From an uncultured Oscillospiraceae bacterium (GTDB lineage Bacteria > Bacillota > Clostridia > Oscillospirales > Oscillospiraceae), in the NCBI GenBank assembly GCA_934561515.1, contig CAKTGM010000010.1, forward strand, positions 1 through 52,597: DNA of 52,597 nt. Direction: 5' to 3'. Below, piece by piece: positions 7,501 to 14,556 of the stretch. The notes below the pieces were generated by a model. That model made no database searches. It saw nothing but the letters and a program-made list of their open reading frames with translations, and was not told the DNA's origin. Position numbers and translations under genes: made by a program. Every line of letters begins with the position of its first letter. Within the stretch, counting starts at the first letter, position 1.

Positions 7501-8739
7501 ATGAGTGAACTGAAAGGCGCGTGCATCATCGGTCAGTCCGGCGGCCCGACCTCCGTCATCAACGCGAGCGCTTACGGCGTGATCCGCACGGCGCTCGATT
7601 CCGGCAGCATCACGAACGTCTACGGCGCGGAGCACGGCATCAAGGGCGTTCTGGCCGACCGGCTCTTCGATATGAGTCAGGAAGATGCGCAGGAGCTGGA
7701 GCTTTTGAAGTACACCCCCTCCTCTTCCCTCGGCTCCTGCCGCTACAAGATGAAGGACCCCGACGAGGACGACACGGACTACAAGCGCATTCTCGAGGTC
7801 TTCAAGAAGCACGACGTCCGTTACTTCTTCTACAATGGCGGCAACGACTCGATGGACACCTGCAACAAGATCTCCAAGTATATGCAGAAGGTCGGCTACG
7901 AGTGCCGCGTGATGGGCGTGCCCAAGACGATCGACAACGACCTCTACGGCACCGACCACTGCCCCGGCTACGCGAGCGCTGCCAAGTACATTGCAACGAG
8001 CCTCATGGAGGTCTATCAGGACGCGCACGTTTACGACACGGGCATGATCTGCATCGTGGAGATCATGGGCCGCCACGCCGGTTGGCTGACCGCCGCCGCC
8101 GCGCTTGCGACGGAGTACGGCGCAGGCCCCGACCTCATCTACCTGCCGGAGACCGATTTTGACATGGATTCCTTCCTTGCCGATGTCGAGCGCGTTTATA
8201 AAGAGACCGGCAGCTGCATGGTCGCCGTGTCCGAGGGCATCCACTATGCCGATGGCAGCTTTGTCTCCGAGGCCAAGACCAGCGCGACGGACGGCTTCGG
8301 CCACGCGCAGCTCGGCGGTCTCGCGGCGCTGCTTGCGAGCATCGTGAAGGAAAAGACCGGCGCGAAGGTGCGCGGCATCGAGCTTTCGCTGCTCCAGCGC
8401 TGCGGTGCGCACCTCGCGAGCGAGACCGATATTGAAGAGGCCGTCATGGCGGGCCGCGCCGCGGTGGAGAACGCCGTCGCCGGCATCACGGATAAGATGG
8501 TCGCCTTCGAGCGCGAGACCGTGAACGGTCACTACGCCTGCAAGACGAAGCTCCTCCCGCTCACGTCGGTCGCAAACTACGAAAAGAAGATCCCGCTCGA
8601 GTGGATCAACGATGCGCACAACGGCGTCAAGCAGGAGCTCATCGACTATGTGCTGCCCCTCATCCAGGGCGAGCCGAAAAGCCCCAAGGAGGATTCCCTC
8701 CCCCGCTTCGCCAAGCTCAAAAAGGTGCTGGCCAAGTAA
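7501..8739 (+). CDS. pfp: Diphosphate--fructose-6-phosphate 1-phosphotransferase
   Basis: 412 residues of the phosphofructokinase family. The motif is GGNDS (113-117) instead of the GGDGS of ATP-dependent enzymes, and the catalytic loop is PKTIDND (141-147), where the Lys marks PPi users. The IMGRHAGWL segment binds substrate. It makes fructose-1,6-bisphosphate reversibly from PPi and supplies the aldolase encoded just upstream. PPi specificity is inferred from these two residue changes. Confidence 0.9.
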   Translation: MSELKGACIIGQSGGPTSVINASAYGVIRTALDSGSITNVYGAEHGIKGVLADRLFDMSQEDAQELELLKYTPSSSLGSCRYKMKDPDEDDTDYKRILEVFKKHDVRYFFYNGGNDSMDTCNKISKYMQKVGYECRVMGVPKTIDNDLYGTDHCPGYASAAKYIATSLMEVYQDAHVYDTGMICIVEIMGRHAGWLTAAAALATEYGAGPDLIYLPETDFDMDSFLADVERVYKETGSCMVAVSEGIHYADGSFVSEAKTSATDGFGHAQLGGLAALLASIVKEKTGAKVRGIELSLLQRCGAHLASETDIEEAVMAGRAAVENAVAGITDKMVAFERETVNGHYACKTKLLPLTSVANYEKKIPLEWINDAHNGVKQELIDYVLPLIQGEPKSPKEDSLPRFAKLKKVLAK

Positions 8740-8752
8740 GATTTTTCAACAG

Positions 8753-8791
8753 AAAAGGAACCGATTCGTAAAGAATCGGTTCCTTTTTTAT
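8753..8791. terminator. Terminator after pfp, possibly bidirectional
   Basis: The stem AAGGAACCGATTC/GAATCGGTTCCTT with a GTAAA loop is followed by T6. On the minus strand it ends in the A-rich arm and may also stop the convergent gene at 8811-9599. Confidence 0.9.
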
Positions 8792-8810
8792 CCTGTTTCA
8801 CGTAGTCCGC

Positions 8811-9599
8811 TTATTCCGTGGTTAACCACTCGCCGAGAACATCCGTGGTGAGCGGCAGCGTCGTTTCCTTCGTGCCGCTTTCCGTGTAGAGCGTCAGCGT
8901 AACGGTGTTATCCTGCGCGTGATAGGTTTCCGCCCGCGCTGTCATGCCAAGCGGCGCACTCAGGCGCGCAAGCTGCGCGTCCGCCTTATCCCAGTCGACC
9001 TCACTGCGCTGAGAGCCCCCCTCCGCGGCGTTCCAGCGGTAGACAAAAACGCACGACATGCCGTCGCCAAAGGTGCTGCGCGTAATGAGTTCGCTGCGCC
9101 CATCTCCCGTGAGATCAAGCGGCCACGCGCCGTCGCCCTCCGCCGCATCATCAAAGTCATAGCCAAAGGTCCTGCCCGCATAGACGAAGCCCTGCTCCGT
9201 CAGCGCATAGAAGTCACAAACTGTCATAACTATGCCTTGGATCGTTTCAAGCTCGAAGCCCGGAAATCCGAGCACATCGTCCCGTGCGGTGAGGGAGACT
9301 TTTTCGGCAGCGTCGCCATTCCCGATCCAAGTGCCGCAATTTACGCCGAACGGTATGTCGATCTCCGTACCGTCCTCATGGAAGAGCGCATAGCGCGCAT
9401 AGCCCGCCTCATCCAGATCGTAGACTCTCAGCGTGACGGTCTGACCACCGACCTCCTCGGTCTGCGTGAGTAGAACAGTGGGAGTTTCCGTCTCCTCCGG
9501 CGGAAATTCTCCCTCAATGAGCTGCGGGGTGCGGCTTGCTAAAATGATGCTAACAAGCGCCGCTGCCACCAGCAGCGGAAGCGCGATCTTTCGGCTCAT
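8811..9599 (-). CDS. Hypothetical secreted or membrane-anchored protein
   Basis: 262 residues. It starts with a positively charged, hydrophobic segment (residues 3-22) that is a signal peptide or anchor; no lipobox Cys was seen. The rest is an acidic extracellular domain with a Thr/Glu/Pro-rich linker after the anchor and a LDLTGDGRSELI stretch reminiscent of FG-GAP/calcium-loop repeats. I do not recognise a family. The start ATG 9599 has AGGAGGAAGAGG upstream. Its promoter lies behind four 11-bp direct repeats, so it is probably controlled by an OmpR/PhoB-type response regulator. Confidence 0.75.
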   Translation of the reverse strand: MSRKIALPLLVAAALVSIILASRTPQLIEGEFPPEETETPTVLLTQTEEVGGQTVTLRVYDLDEAGYARYALFHEDGTEIDIPFGVNCGTWIGNGDAAEKVSLTARDDVLGFPGFELETIQGIVMTVCDFYALTEQGFVYAGRTFGYDFDDAAEGDGAWPLDLTGDGRSELITRSTFGDGMSCVFVYRWNAAEGGSQRSEVDWDKADAQLARLSAPLGMTARAETYHAQDNTVTLTLYTESGTKETTLPLTTDVLGEWLTTE

Positions 9600-9632
9600 A
9601 TCCTCTTCCTCCTGTTATCCTTCTTATAGAAC

Positions 9633-9700
9633 AGCATAACAGCGGGCGGCGGAAATGACAAGTTACAAAGCGATGACATTCCGGTTACAGGAATGTAACA
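9633..9700 (-). promoter_or_regulatory. Promoter with four 11-bp PhoB-type direct repeats
   Basis: On the minus strand four contiguous 11-bp units start at 9700, 9689, 9678 and 9667. Their first seven bases are TGTTACA, TGTAACC, TGTCATC and TGTAACT. The last unit overlaps a -35 box TTGTCA (9661-9656), followed by a 17-bp spacer and TATGCT (9638-9633). Heptamers repeated every 11 bp next to the -35 are the layout recognised by PhoB/PhoP/OmpR-family regulators. Which regulator acts here is unknown. Confidence 0.75.
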
Positions 9701-9733
9701 AAGAGAGAGGAAGTTCCTCTCTCTTTGTTTTCT
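9697..9733. terminator. Terminator downstream of spoIVA
   Basis: A perfect inverted repeat (AACAAAGAGAGAGGAA / TTCCTCTCTCTTTGTT) with almost no loop. It ends the spoIVA operon on the minus strand. The T-run is better in the plus direction, so it is likely bidirectional and insulates the divergent-looking repeats next to it. Confidence 0.75.
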
Positions 9734-11214
9734 TACAGGATGATGCAGATGAGGCCGCCCGTGCCCTCGTTGATGATGCGCTCGAGCGTCTGGCGGAGCT
9801 TGAGCCGTGCATCCTCCGGCATATGCTTGAGCTTTGCCTGCAAATCCTCGTTCACGATCTCGTGGAAACTGCGGCCGAAGATATTGGACTGCCAGATCTT
9901 CGCCGTGTCGCCCTCAAACTCCTGCAGGAGATAGTTGACCATGTCCTCGCTCTGCTTTTCGTTGCCGACGATGGGCGAAACGGTCGTTTCGATGTCCGCG
10001 CGGATCATGTGGATGGACGGAGCGCTGGCCTTGAGCCGCACGCCGTAGCGTCCTCCCTGCTTGACGATCTCCGGCTCCTCAAGATCAAGCTCGTCGACCG
10101 TCGGCACGACGATGCCGTAGCCCGTCTCGCGCGCGTCGCGGATGGCCTGCGAGACCTTGTCATATTCCGCCTTGACCGAGGAAAGCTCGGTCAGCAGGCT
10201 CATGAGGTCGCCGTCGTCCGAAACGGTGAAGCCCGACTGCTCGCTGAGCGTCTGATAGAAGAGGGCGCGCGGCAGCTGCAGCTCCGCCGCGGCAACGCCC
10301 GTGCCGAGCCGGATGGCCGTGACAAACGCACCGCTGATGCCCTCGCACGCGCCCAGCGCCGCGATGCAATCGTGCACCTGCCGGATGCAGCGAAGATGCT
10401 CCGTCTGCGCGCGGATGGCCTGATAGAGACTGCTTTTGATCGGATGCGCGGCGTCGAGCGCCTCGACCCACGCAGGAATGCTCAGGTCCAGCTCGCAGAG
10501 CGGGAACTCGTAGAGGACAGCCTTGAGGATCTTCTCCACCGCCGCATCGTCGAGCATCAGGCAGTTTACCGGCAGGCACGTCACATGATACCGTGAAGCA
10601 ATATCCCTTGCCATATCCTGCACGCGCTCACTTTCCGGCTCTATCGCGTTGAGCAGAACGAGGAAGGGCTTGCCGATCGCCTGCAATTCGCGGATGACGC
10701 GGCCCTCGGCTTCTATGTAGTCCTCGCGCGGGATGTCGGTGATGCTGCCGTCCGTCGTCACCACGATGCCGATGGTCGAATGCTCGCGGATGACGCGCGT
10801 CGTGCCGATCTCCGCCGCCTCGCTCATCGGCATCTCATGGTCGAGCCACGGCGTTGAGACCATGCGGGGGCTTTCGCCCTCCATCGCGCCTGTCGCGCCG
10901 GGGATCATATAGCCCACGCAGTCGATGAGCCGCACCGAGCAGCTGCTGCCCTCGTCCAGTGCGATGTCCACCGCCTCCTCGGGCACGAACTTCGGCTCGG
11001 ACGTCATCACCGTGCGGCCGCTGCCGCTCTGCGGCAGCTCATCCTTCGCCCGCTCGCGGCGGTAGGCGTTGTCGATATTCGGCAAAATCTGCGTTTCCAT
11101 GAAGCGCTTGATGAAGGTCGACTTGCCCGCGCGCACGGGGCCGACCACGCCGATGTAGATATCCCCCGCCGTGCGGACGGAGATATCCTGATAGATCTCA
11201 GTATTCATGCTCAT
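9733..11214 (-). CDS. spoIVA: Stage IV sporulation protein A (SpoIVA)
   Basis: 493 residues. The N-terminal GTPase-like ATPase domain has Walker A GPVRAGKST (25-33) and a Walker-B-like LIDCVGY. The C-terminus ends GTGGLICIIL, the region that in Bacillus SpoIVA contacts SpoVM. The protein polymerises with ATP hydrolysis into the basement layer of the spore coat on the outer forespore membrane. ATG 11214 has GGAGG eight bases upstream; a second ATG is two codons on. It is the last gene of an operon with the SPOCS/LysM gene 18 bases upstream and spoVM before that. A mother-cell (sigma-E) promoter is expected but not identified. Confidence 0.97.
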   Translation of the reverse strand: MSMNTEIYQDISVRTAGDIYIGVVGPVRAGKSTFIKRFMETQILPNIDNAYRRERAKDELPQSGSGRTVMTSEPKFVPEEAVDIALDEGSSCSVRLIDCVGYMIPGATGAMEGESPRMVSTPWLDHEMPMSEAAEIGTTRVIREHSTIGIVVTTDGSITDIPREDYIEAEGRVIRELQAIGKPFLVLLNAIEPESERVQDMARDIASRYHVTCLPVNCLMLDDAAVEKILKAVLYEFPLCELDLSIPAWVEALDAAHPIKSSLYQAIRAQTEHLRCIRQVHDCIAALGACEGISGAFVTAIRLGTGVAAAELQLPRALFYQTLSEQSGFTVSDDGDLMSLLTELSSVKAEYDKVSQAIRDARETGYGIVVPTVDELDLEEPEIVKQGGRYGVRLKASAPSIHMIRADIETTVSPIVGNEKQSEDMVNYLLQEFEGDTAKIWQSNIFGRSFHEIVNEDLQAKLKHMPEDARLKLRQTLERIINEGTGGLICIIL

Positions 11215-11232
11215 TGCCTCTTCCTCCGTTTC

Positions 11233-12774
11233 TCAGCGTCTGCGCGGGATGAGCAGGAGCTTTCCGACCGGCGCGGCGGCTTCCTCCGCCATGTCGTTCG
11301 CAGCGAGAATGTCGCCGACCGTCGTGCGGTACTGCTTGGCAAGGTCCCACAGCCGCTCCCCCTGCCGGAGCGCGCGCAGCACGATCGAGGGTGCATTTTC
11401 GTCCTTTTCCGTCCGCTTTTCCGCCTGTAGACCCGTAAGGCACGGATAGCTCGGCGTTTCCGCGTCAGCCAGCGTGAAGATGACAGGAAAGCGCAGCTCC
11501 ACGCCGCCGTCGCTGACGGAGGACGCGATCTCCCCCGCGCTCACGCCTTGCAGCCGCACGCGCCCGCTCACGGGCAGCTCCGTTGGCAGCAGCACATCGA
11601 TGCGCCGCTCCGAGAGCAGCGGCGTTCCATTCTCGTCGAGGTACAAAACGCGCAGGTTTGCGCTCGTGCGCAGCTCTGCATCGTTCCCGCTGCCGCTGAT
11701 ACCGGCCGTGCCGAAGGAAACGTCGGCGGAGAGGATGCTCTGCACCTCAGAGCCCGTCTCGATCTTTTCGCGCACGCTCTGCTCGCGGGTGAAGAGCGCC
11801 GGGTCGTCGCTCAGTTCCACGTTCTCTGAGCGGACAGTCAGATCATAGAGCGTGCTGTATAGGTCGGCGATGCAGCAGACGCTGCGCACCTCGCGCAGCA
11901 CGGCAAAGGCGCTGATATAGAGCCGCAGCGAAACGAGACGCTCGTTGTCCGGCTCGCTCTCGCTTCCGACATGGACCTCAAGCCCCGTCAGGCGCAGCGA
12001 GGCGCGCGCCGAGGTTTCGCCGCTCGTCTCCGAAAGGCCGTCAAGGATCTGCGAGAACGGCAGCTCGCTCGTCAAGCGCTGCGCCTTCCCGTTCGTGTCG
12101 AGATAGAGCAGCACAAGGCAGGCGACGCCCTTGAGCGCGAGCTTGCCGCCGACAATCTTGCAGTCGGTCACGCGCAGCGTGCACTTTGTGCAGAGAAGCT
12201 CGCGGATGGGGTCCTTCGTGCTCGAGAGCAGCACCTCGTCGGAAAAGGTGAAGTCCTTTTCGCGGATGGCGCGGATCATCGAAAGCTCTCGCTTTTCGCA
12301 CAGCGTTTCGATCCGGTAGTCCTCCTGCCCGCTCACGCCGCTGCACACGCTCATCACAGCGCTTGCATAGGGCGAAAGCGTCAGCTCCACGCTCGCGCGC
12401 GTGAGAATTTTGCGCGGGTTCAAAAGCCGCACCTCGCACGAGCAGAGGCGGCCCTCCAGGCAGCTCTCCGCCGCGCCGTCTGAAATGCGGCCGTCCATGG
12501 TGCGCTCAAGCGGCAGCGTGTAGGCAAAGGACTTGAGCCCCTGTCCATCCTCCGCCGCGTACAAAAGCGTCATGCGCAAAAGGCCCGATACGCTCGCTCT
12601 TCCGTCCACGATCTCGCGGCTGCGCAGCAGCAGGCAGCCGCATACATCCACGATGCGCCCGATATCCGGTAAGTAATCCGGGACGATGGTCTCCGCCGTC
12701 TCCTCGTGCGTGTCGCTCAGCGGCGGCAGGGCCCGGCAGCAGGCAAACTGCTCCTTTTTCAGCTCCAATTCCAT
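11233..12774 (-). CDS. SPOCS (DUF3794) and LysM domain spore coat protein
   Basis: 513 residues. Repeated beta-rich segments of the SPOCS/DUF3794 type (about 30-150, 170-300 and 330-440; e.g. VPDYLPDIGRIVDVCG) precede a C-terminal LysM-like module (about 465-513; RQGERLWDLAKQY ... PVGKLLLIPRRR). LysM binds peptidoglycan, and SPOCS domains occur in clostridial spore morphogenesis proteins. The start ATG 12774 was preferred to an upstream in-frame ATG (12795) because AAGGAGAGG precedes it at proper distance. Position between spoVM and spoIVA suggests it helps link the coat basement layer to cortex peptidoglycan (inference). Confidence 0.88.
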   Translation of the reverse strand: MELELKKEQFACCRALPPLSDTHEETAETIVPDYLPDIGRIVDVCGCLLLRSREIVDGRASVSGLLRMTLLYAAEDGQGLKSFAYTLPLERTMDGRISDGAAESCLEGRLCSCEVRLLNPRKILTRASVELTLSPYASAVMSVCSGVSGQEDYRIETLCEKRELSMIRAIREKDFTFSDEVLLSSTKDPIRELLCTKCTLRVTDCKIVGGKLALKGVACLVLLYLDTNGKAQRLTSELPFSQILDGLSETSGETSARASLRLTGLEVHVGSESEPDNERLVSLRLYISAFAVLREVRSVCCIADLYSTLYDLTVRSENVELSDDPALFTREQSVREKIETGSEVQSILSADVSFGTAGISGSGNDAELRTSANLRVLYLDENGTPLLSERRIDVLLPTELPVSGRVRLQGVSAGEIASSVSDGGVELRFPVIFTLADAETPSYPCLTGLQAEKRTEKDENAPSIVLRALRQGERLWDLAKQYRTTVGDILAANDMAEEAAAPVGKLLLIPRRR

Positions 12775-12829
12775 TGCGGTCCTCTCCTTCGGCATTGTGT
12801 TGCTTCACCTTATGCCGCGCGGACGCGCT

Positions 12830-12910
12830 TTATGCCTCCTTGCGCACGCCGAACACGCAGCGCAGCAGCGCGCTGAGCGCCTTCGGAGACTTCCATACCA
12901 CGATCTTCAT
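12830..12910 (-). CDS. spoVM: Stage V sporulation protein M (SpoVM), 26 residues
   Basis: A 26-codon ORF whose product starts MKIVVWKSPKALSALL and ends in basic residues (VRKEA). Length, the central amphipathic helix and the helix-breaking Pro at position 9 match SpoVM, the peptide that senses forespore membrane curvature and anchors SpoIVA. GGGAGGG precedes ATG 12910 by about eight bases. It lies in the same operon as spoIVA, two genes downstream, which supports the call. Confidence 0.93.
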   Translation of the reverse strand: MKIVVWKSPKALSALLRCVFGVRKEA

Positions 12911-12924
12911 ATCAGAATCCCTCC

Positions 12925-13104
12925 CTAAAATCTGCGCAAACAGCCGATACCGCAGATGATGAGAAGAAACGCGACCAGAAACATCAGCGCCCCCACCGGG
13001 AAAACGGCCGCCACGAAAATGCCGAGCCCCAGCGCCAGGGCGCACAGTCCCGCGCAGCGCCACGGGCCGAAGCCGGGCGGACGCGGCCCAAAGCCGTGAT
13101 ACAT
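12925..13104 (-). CDS. Small hydrophobic membrane protein of the spoVM operon
   Basis: 59 residues. A Gly/Pro/Phe-rich start (FGPRPPGFGP) is followed by two hydrophobic helices (about 17-34 and 38-55) and a short basic tail. ATG 13104 has a G-rich ribosome binding site (GGGGGGAG). It ends 14 bases before spoVM in the same direction and probably heads this sporulation operon. I do not recognise a named family; an inner-membrane spore protein is likely only from context. Confidence 0.65.
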   Translation of the reverse strand: MYHGFGPRPPGFGPWRCAGLCALALGLGIFVAAVFPVGALMFLVAFLLIICGIGCLRRF

Positions 13105-13225
13105 GGCTCTTCTCCCCCCTCTCCTTTTCGGCGTCTGCCTGCTCCATTCTATACAAAAGCGGCGCTTTCGTTCCTGCTCCACCGCGGCAAAGCGCCAAAG
13201 TTTCCCCGCGCGTTTTGGGAGGTCC

Positions 13226-13253
13226 TTGACATTTTTCCGCCCTCGTGTAATAT
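13226..13253 (+). promoter_or_regulatory. sigma-A promoter for the aminotransferase gene
   Basis: A perfect TTGACA (13226-13231), 16-bp spacer and TAATAT (13248-13253), about 75 bp upstream of the start codon. Confidence 0.82.
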
Positions 13254-13327
13254 AAAAGCAACTTTACTTCACGCGGCTCTGCGAGCGTTTCCCCGCACTG
13301 CACGCATCGGAAAGGACGGCACACCCC

Positions 13328-14491
13328 ATGCAGGAAATGAGCAGCAGAAACCAGCATTTTACCGATTCGGTCATCCGCAGGATGACCCGCATCTCCAACG
13401 AGTGCGGCGCGATCAACTTAGCGCAGGGCTTCCCCGATTTTGACCCGCCCAGGGAGATGATGGACCGGCTCGAGGTCGTGAGCCACGAAGGGCCCCACCA
13501 GTACCCCATCACGATGGGCGCGCCGAACTTCCGTCAGGCCATCGCGCGCAAGTGCGGCCATTTCATGGGCCGCACGATCGACCCCGAAACCGAGATCGTC
13601 GCCACCATCGGCTCGACCGAGGCCATGGTCGACACGCTTTTCGCCCTGACCGACCCCGGCGACCGCGTTGTGATGTTCTCCCCGTTTTTTGAAAATTACC
13701 GCGCCCAGACCATCATGGCGGGCTGCGAGCCGGTCTTCGTCCCCCTGACCCCGCCGACCTTCTCCTTCGACCCAAACGTGCTTGAGGACGCCTTCCGCGG
13801 CGGCGCGAAGGCCATCATCATCTGCAACCCCTCGAACCCCAGCGGCAAGGTCTTCACCGAGGAAGAGCTGGGGACCATCGCAGAGCTCTGCATCCGCTAC
13901 GATGTTTACGCCATCATGGACGAGGTGTACGAGCACATCATTTACGATGGCAGAAAGCACGTTTATATGAACAGCCTCCCCGGTATGTGGGAGCGCACGG
14001 TGTCCTGCTCCTCGCTATCCAAGACCTATTCCATCACCGGCTGGCGCCTCGGCTATGCCATCGCGCCGGAGAACATCATGACGCGCATCCGCCAGTATCA
14101 CGACTTCACCACCGTCGGCTGCCCGTCTCCGCTGATGGAGGCCGCCGTCGTGGGTCTCAATATGCCGCAGCGCTACTACGACGAATTCGGCGCGCACTAC
14201 GCGCACATGAAGAAGATCTTCACCGAGGGTATGCGCGAGATCGGCATCCCCTTCACCGATCCCGAGGGCACATACTTCGTGCTGGCCGATATTTCCCCCT
14301 ATCTCAAGAAGGGCCAGAGCGACGTTGACTTCTGTGAGCAGCTCGCGCGCAAGGCGGGCGTCGGCTCGGTGCCGGGAAGCTCGTTTTTCAGCGAGCCGAT
14401 CAACAACATCATCCGCCTGCACTTCGCCAAGACGGATGAAACGCTCTATGAGGCGCTCGAGCGGCTGAGCCATATCAAGGACCTTCTGTAA
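13328..14491 (+). CDS. PLP-dependent class I/II aminotransferase
   Basis: 387 residues of aminotransferase fold type I. Visible are NLAQGFPDF near the N-terminus, IICNPSNPSGKVF, the IMDEVYEHI Asp/Tyr segment and the Schiff-base lysine in SSLSKTYSITGWRLGYA. C-terminal RLHFAK carries the carboxylate-binding Arg. The closest general type is the aspartate/kynurenine/methionine aminotransferase group; the exact amino acid substrate cannot be read from sequence. It is a single-gene unit between a sigma-A promoter and a strong terminator. Confidence 0.88.
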   Translation: MQEMSSRNQHFTDSVIRRMTRISNECGAINLAQGFPDFDPPREMMDRLEVVSHEGPHQYPITMGAPNFRQAIARKCGHFMGRTIDPETEIVATIGSTEAMVDTLFALTDPGDRVVMFSPFFENYRAQTIMAGCEPVFVPLTPPTFSFDPNVLEDAFRGGAKAIIICNPSNPSGKVFTEEELGTIAELCIRYDVYAIMDEVYEHIIYDGRKHVYMNSLPGMWERTVSCSSLSKTYSITGWRLGYAIAPENIMTRIRQYHDFTTVGCPSPLMEAAVVGLNMPQRYYDEFGAHYAHMKKIFTEGMREIGIPFTDPEGTYFVLADISPYLKKGQSDVDFCEQLARKAGVGSVPGSSFFSEPINNIIRLHFAKTDETLYEALERLSHIKDLL

Positions 14492-14502
14492 AAAATGTCA
14501 AA

Positions 14503-14541
14503 GAGTCCCCCTGTTCCGCATGGAACAGGGGGACTCTTCTG
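14503..14541. terminator. Strong bidirectional terminator
   Basis: A 17-bp perfect stem (left arm AAGAGTCCCCCTGTTCC, GCAT loop) separates the convergent aminotransferase and ligA genes. T-rich sequence on the plus side (TCTTCTGT) is modest, but the stem is long. Confidence 0.85.
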
Positions 14542-14556
14542 TATAGCACTTTTCCT

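Noticed and set aside
6490..8619. 709-codon open frame on the minus strand, antisense to fba and pfp
   Set aside because: It mirrors two intact glycolytic genes, has no recognisable domain, is rich in the Val/Asp/His/Ala typical of antisense high-GC codons, and has no ribosome binding site.
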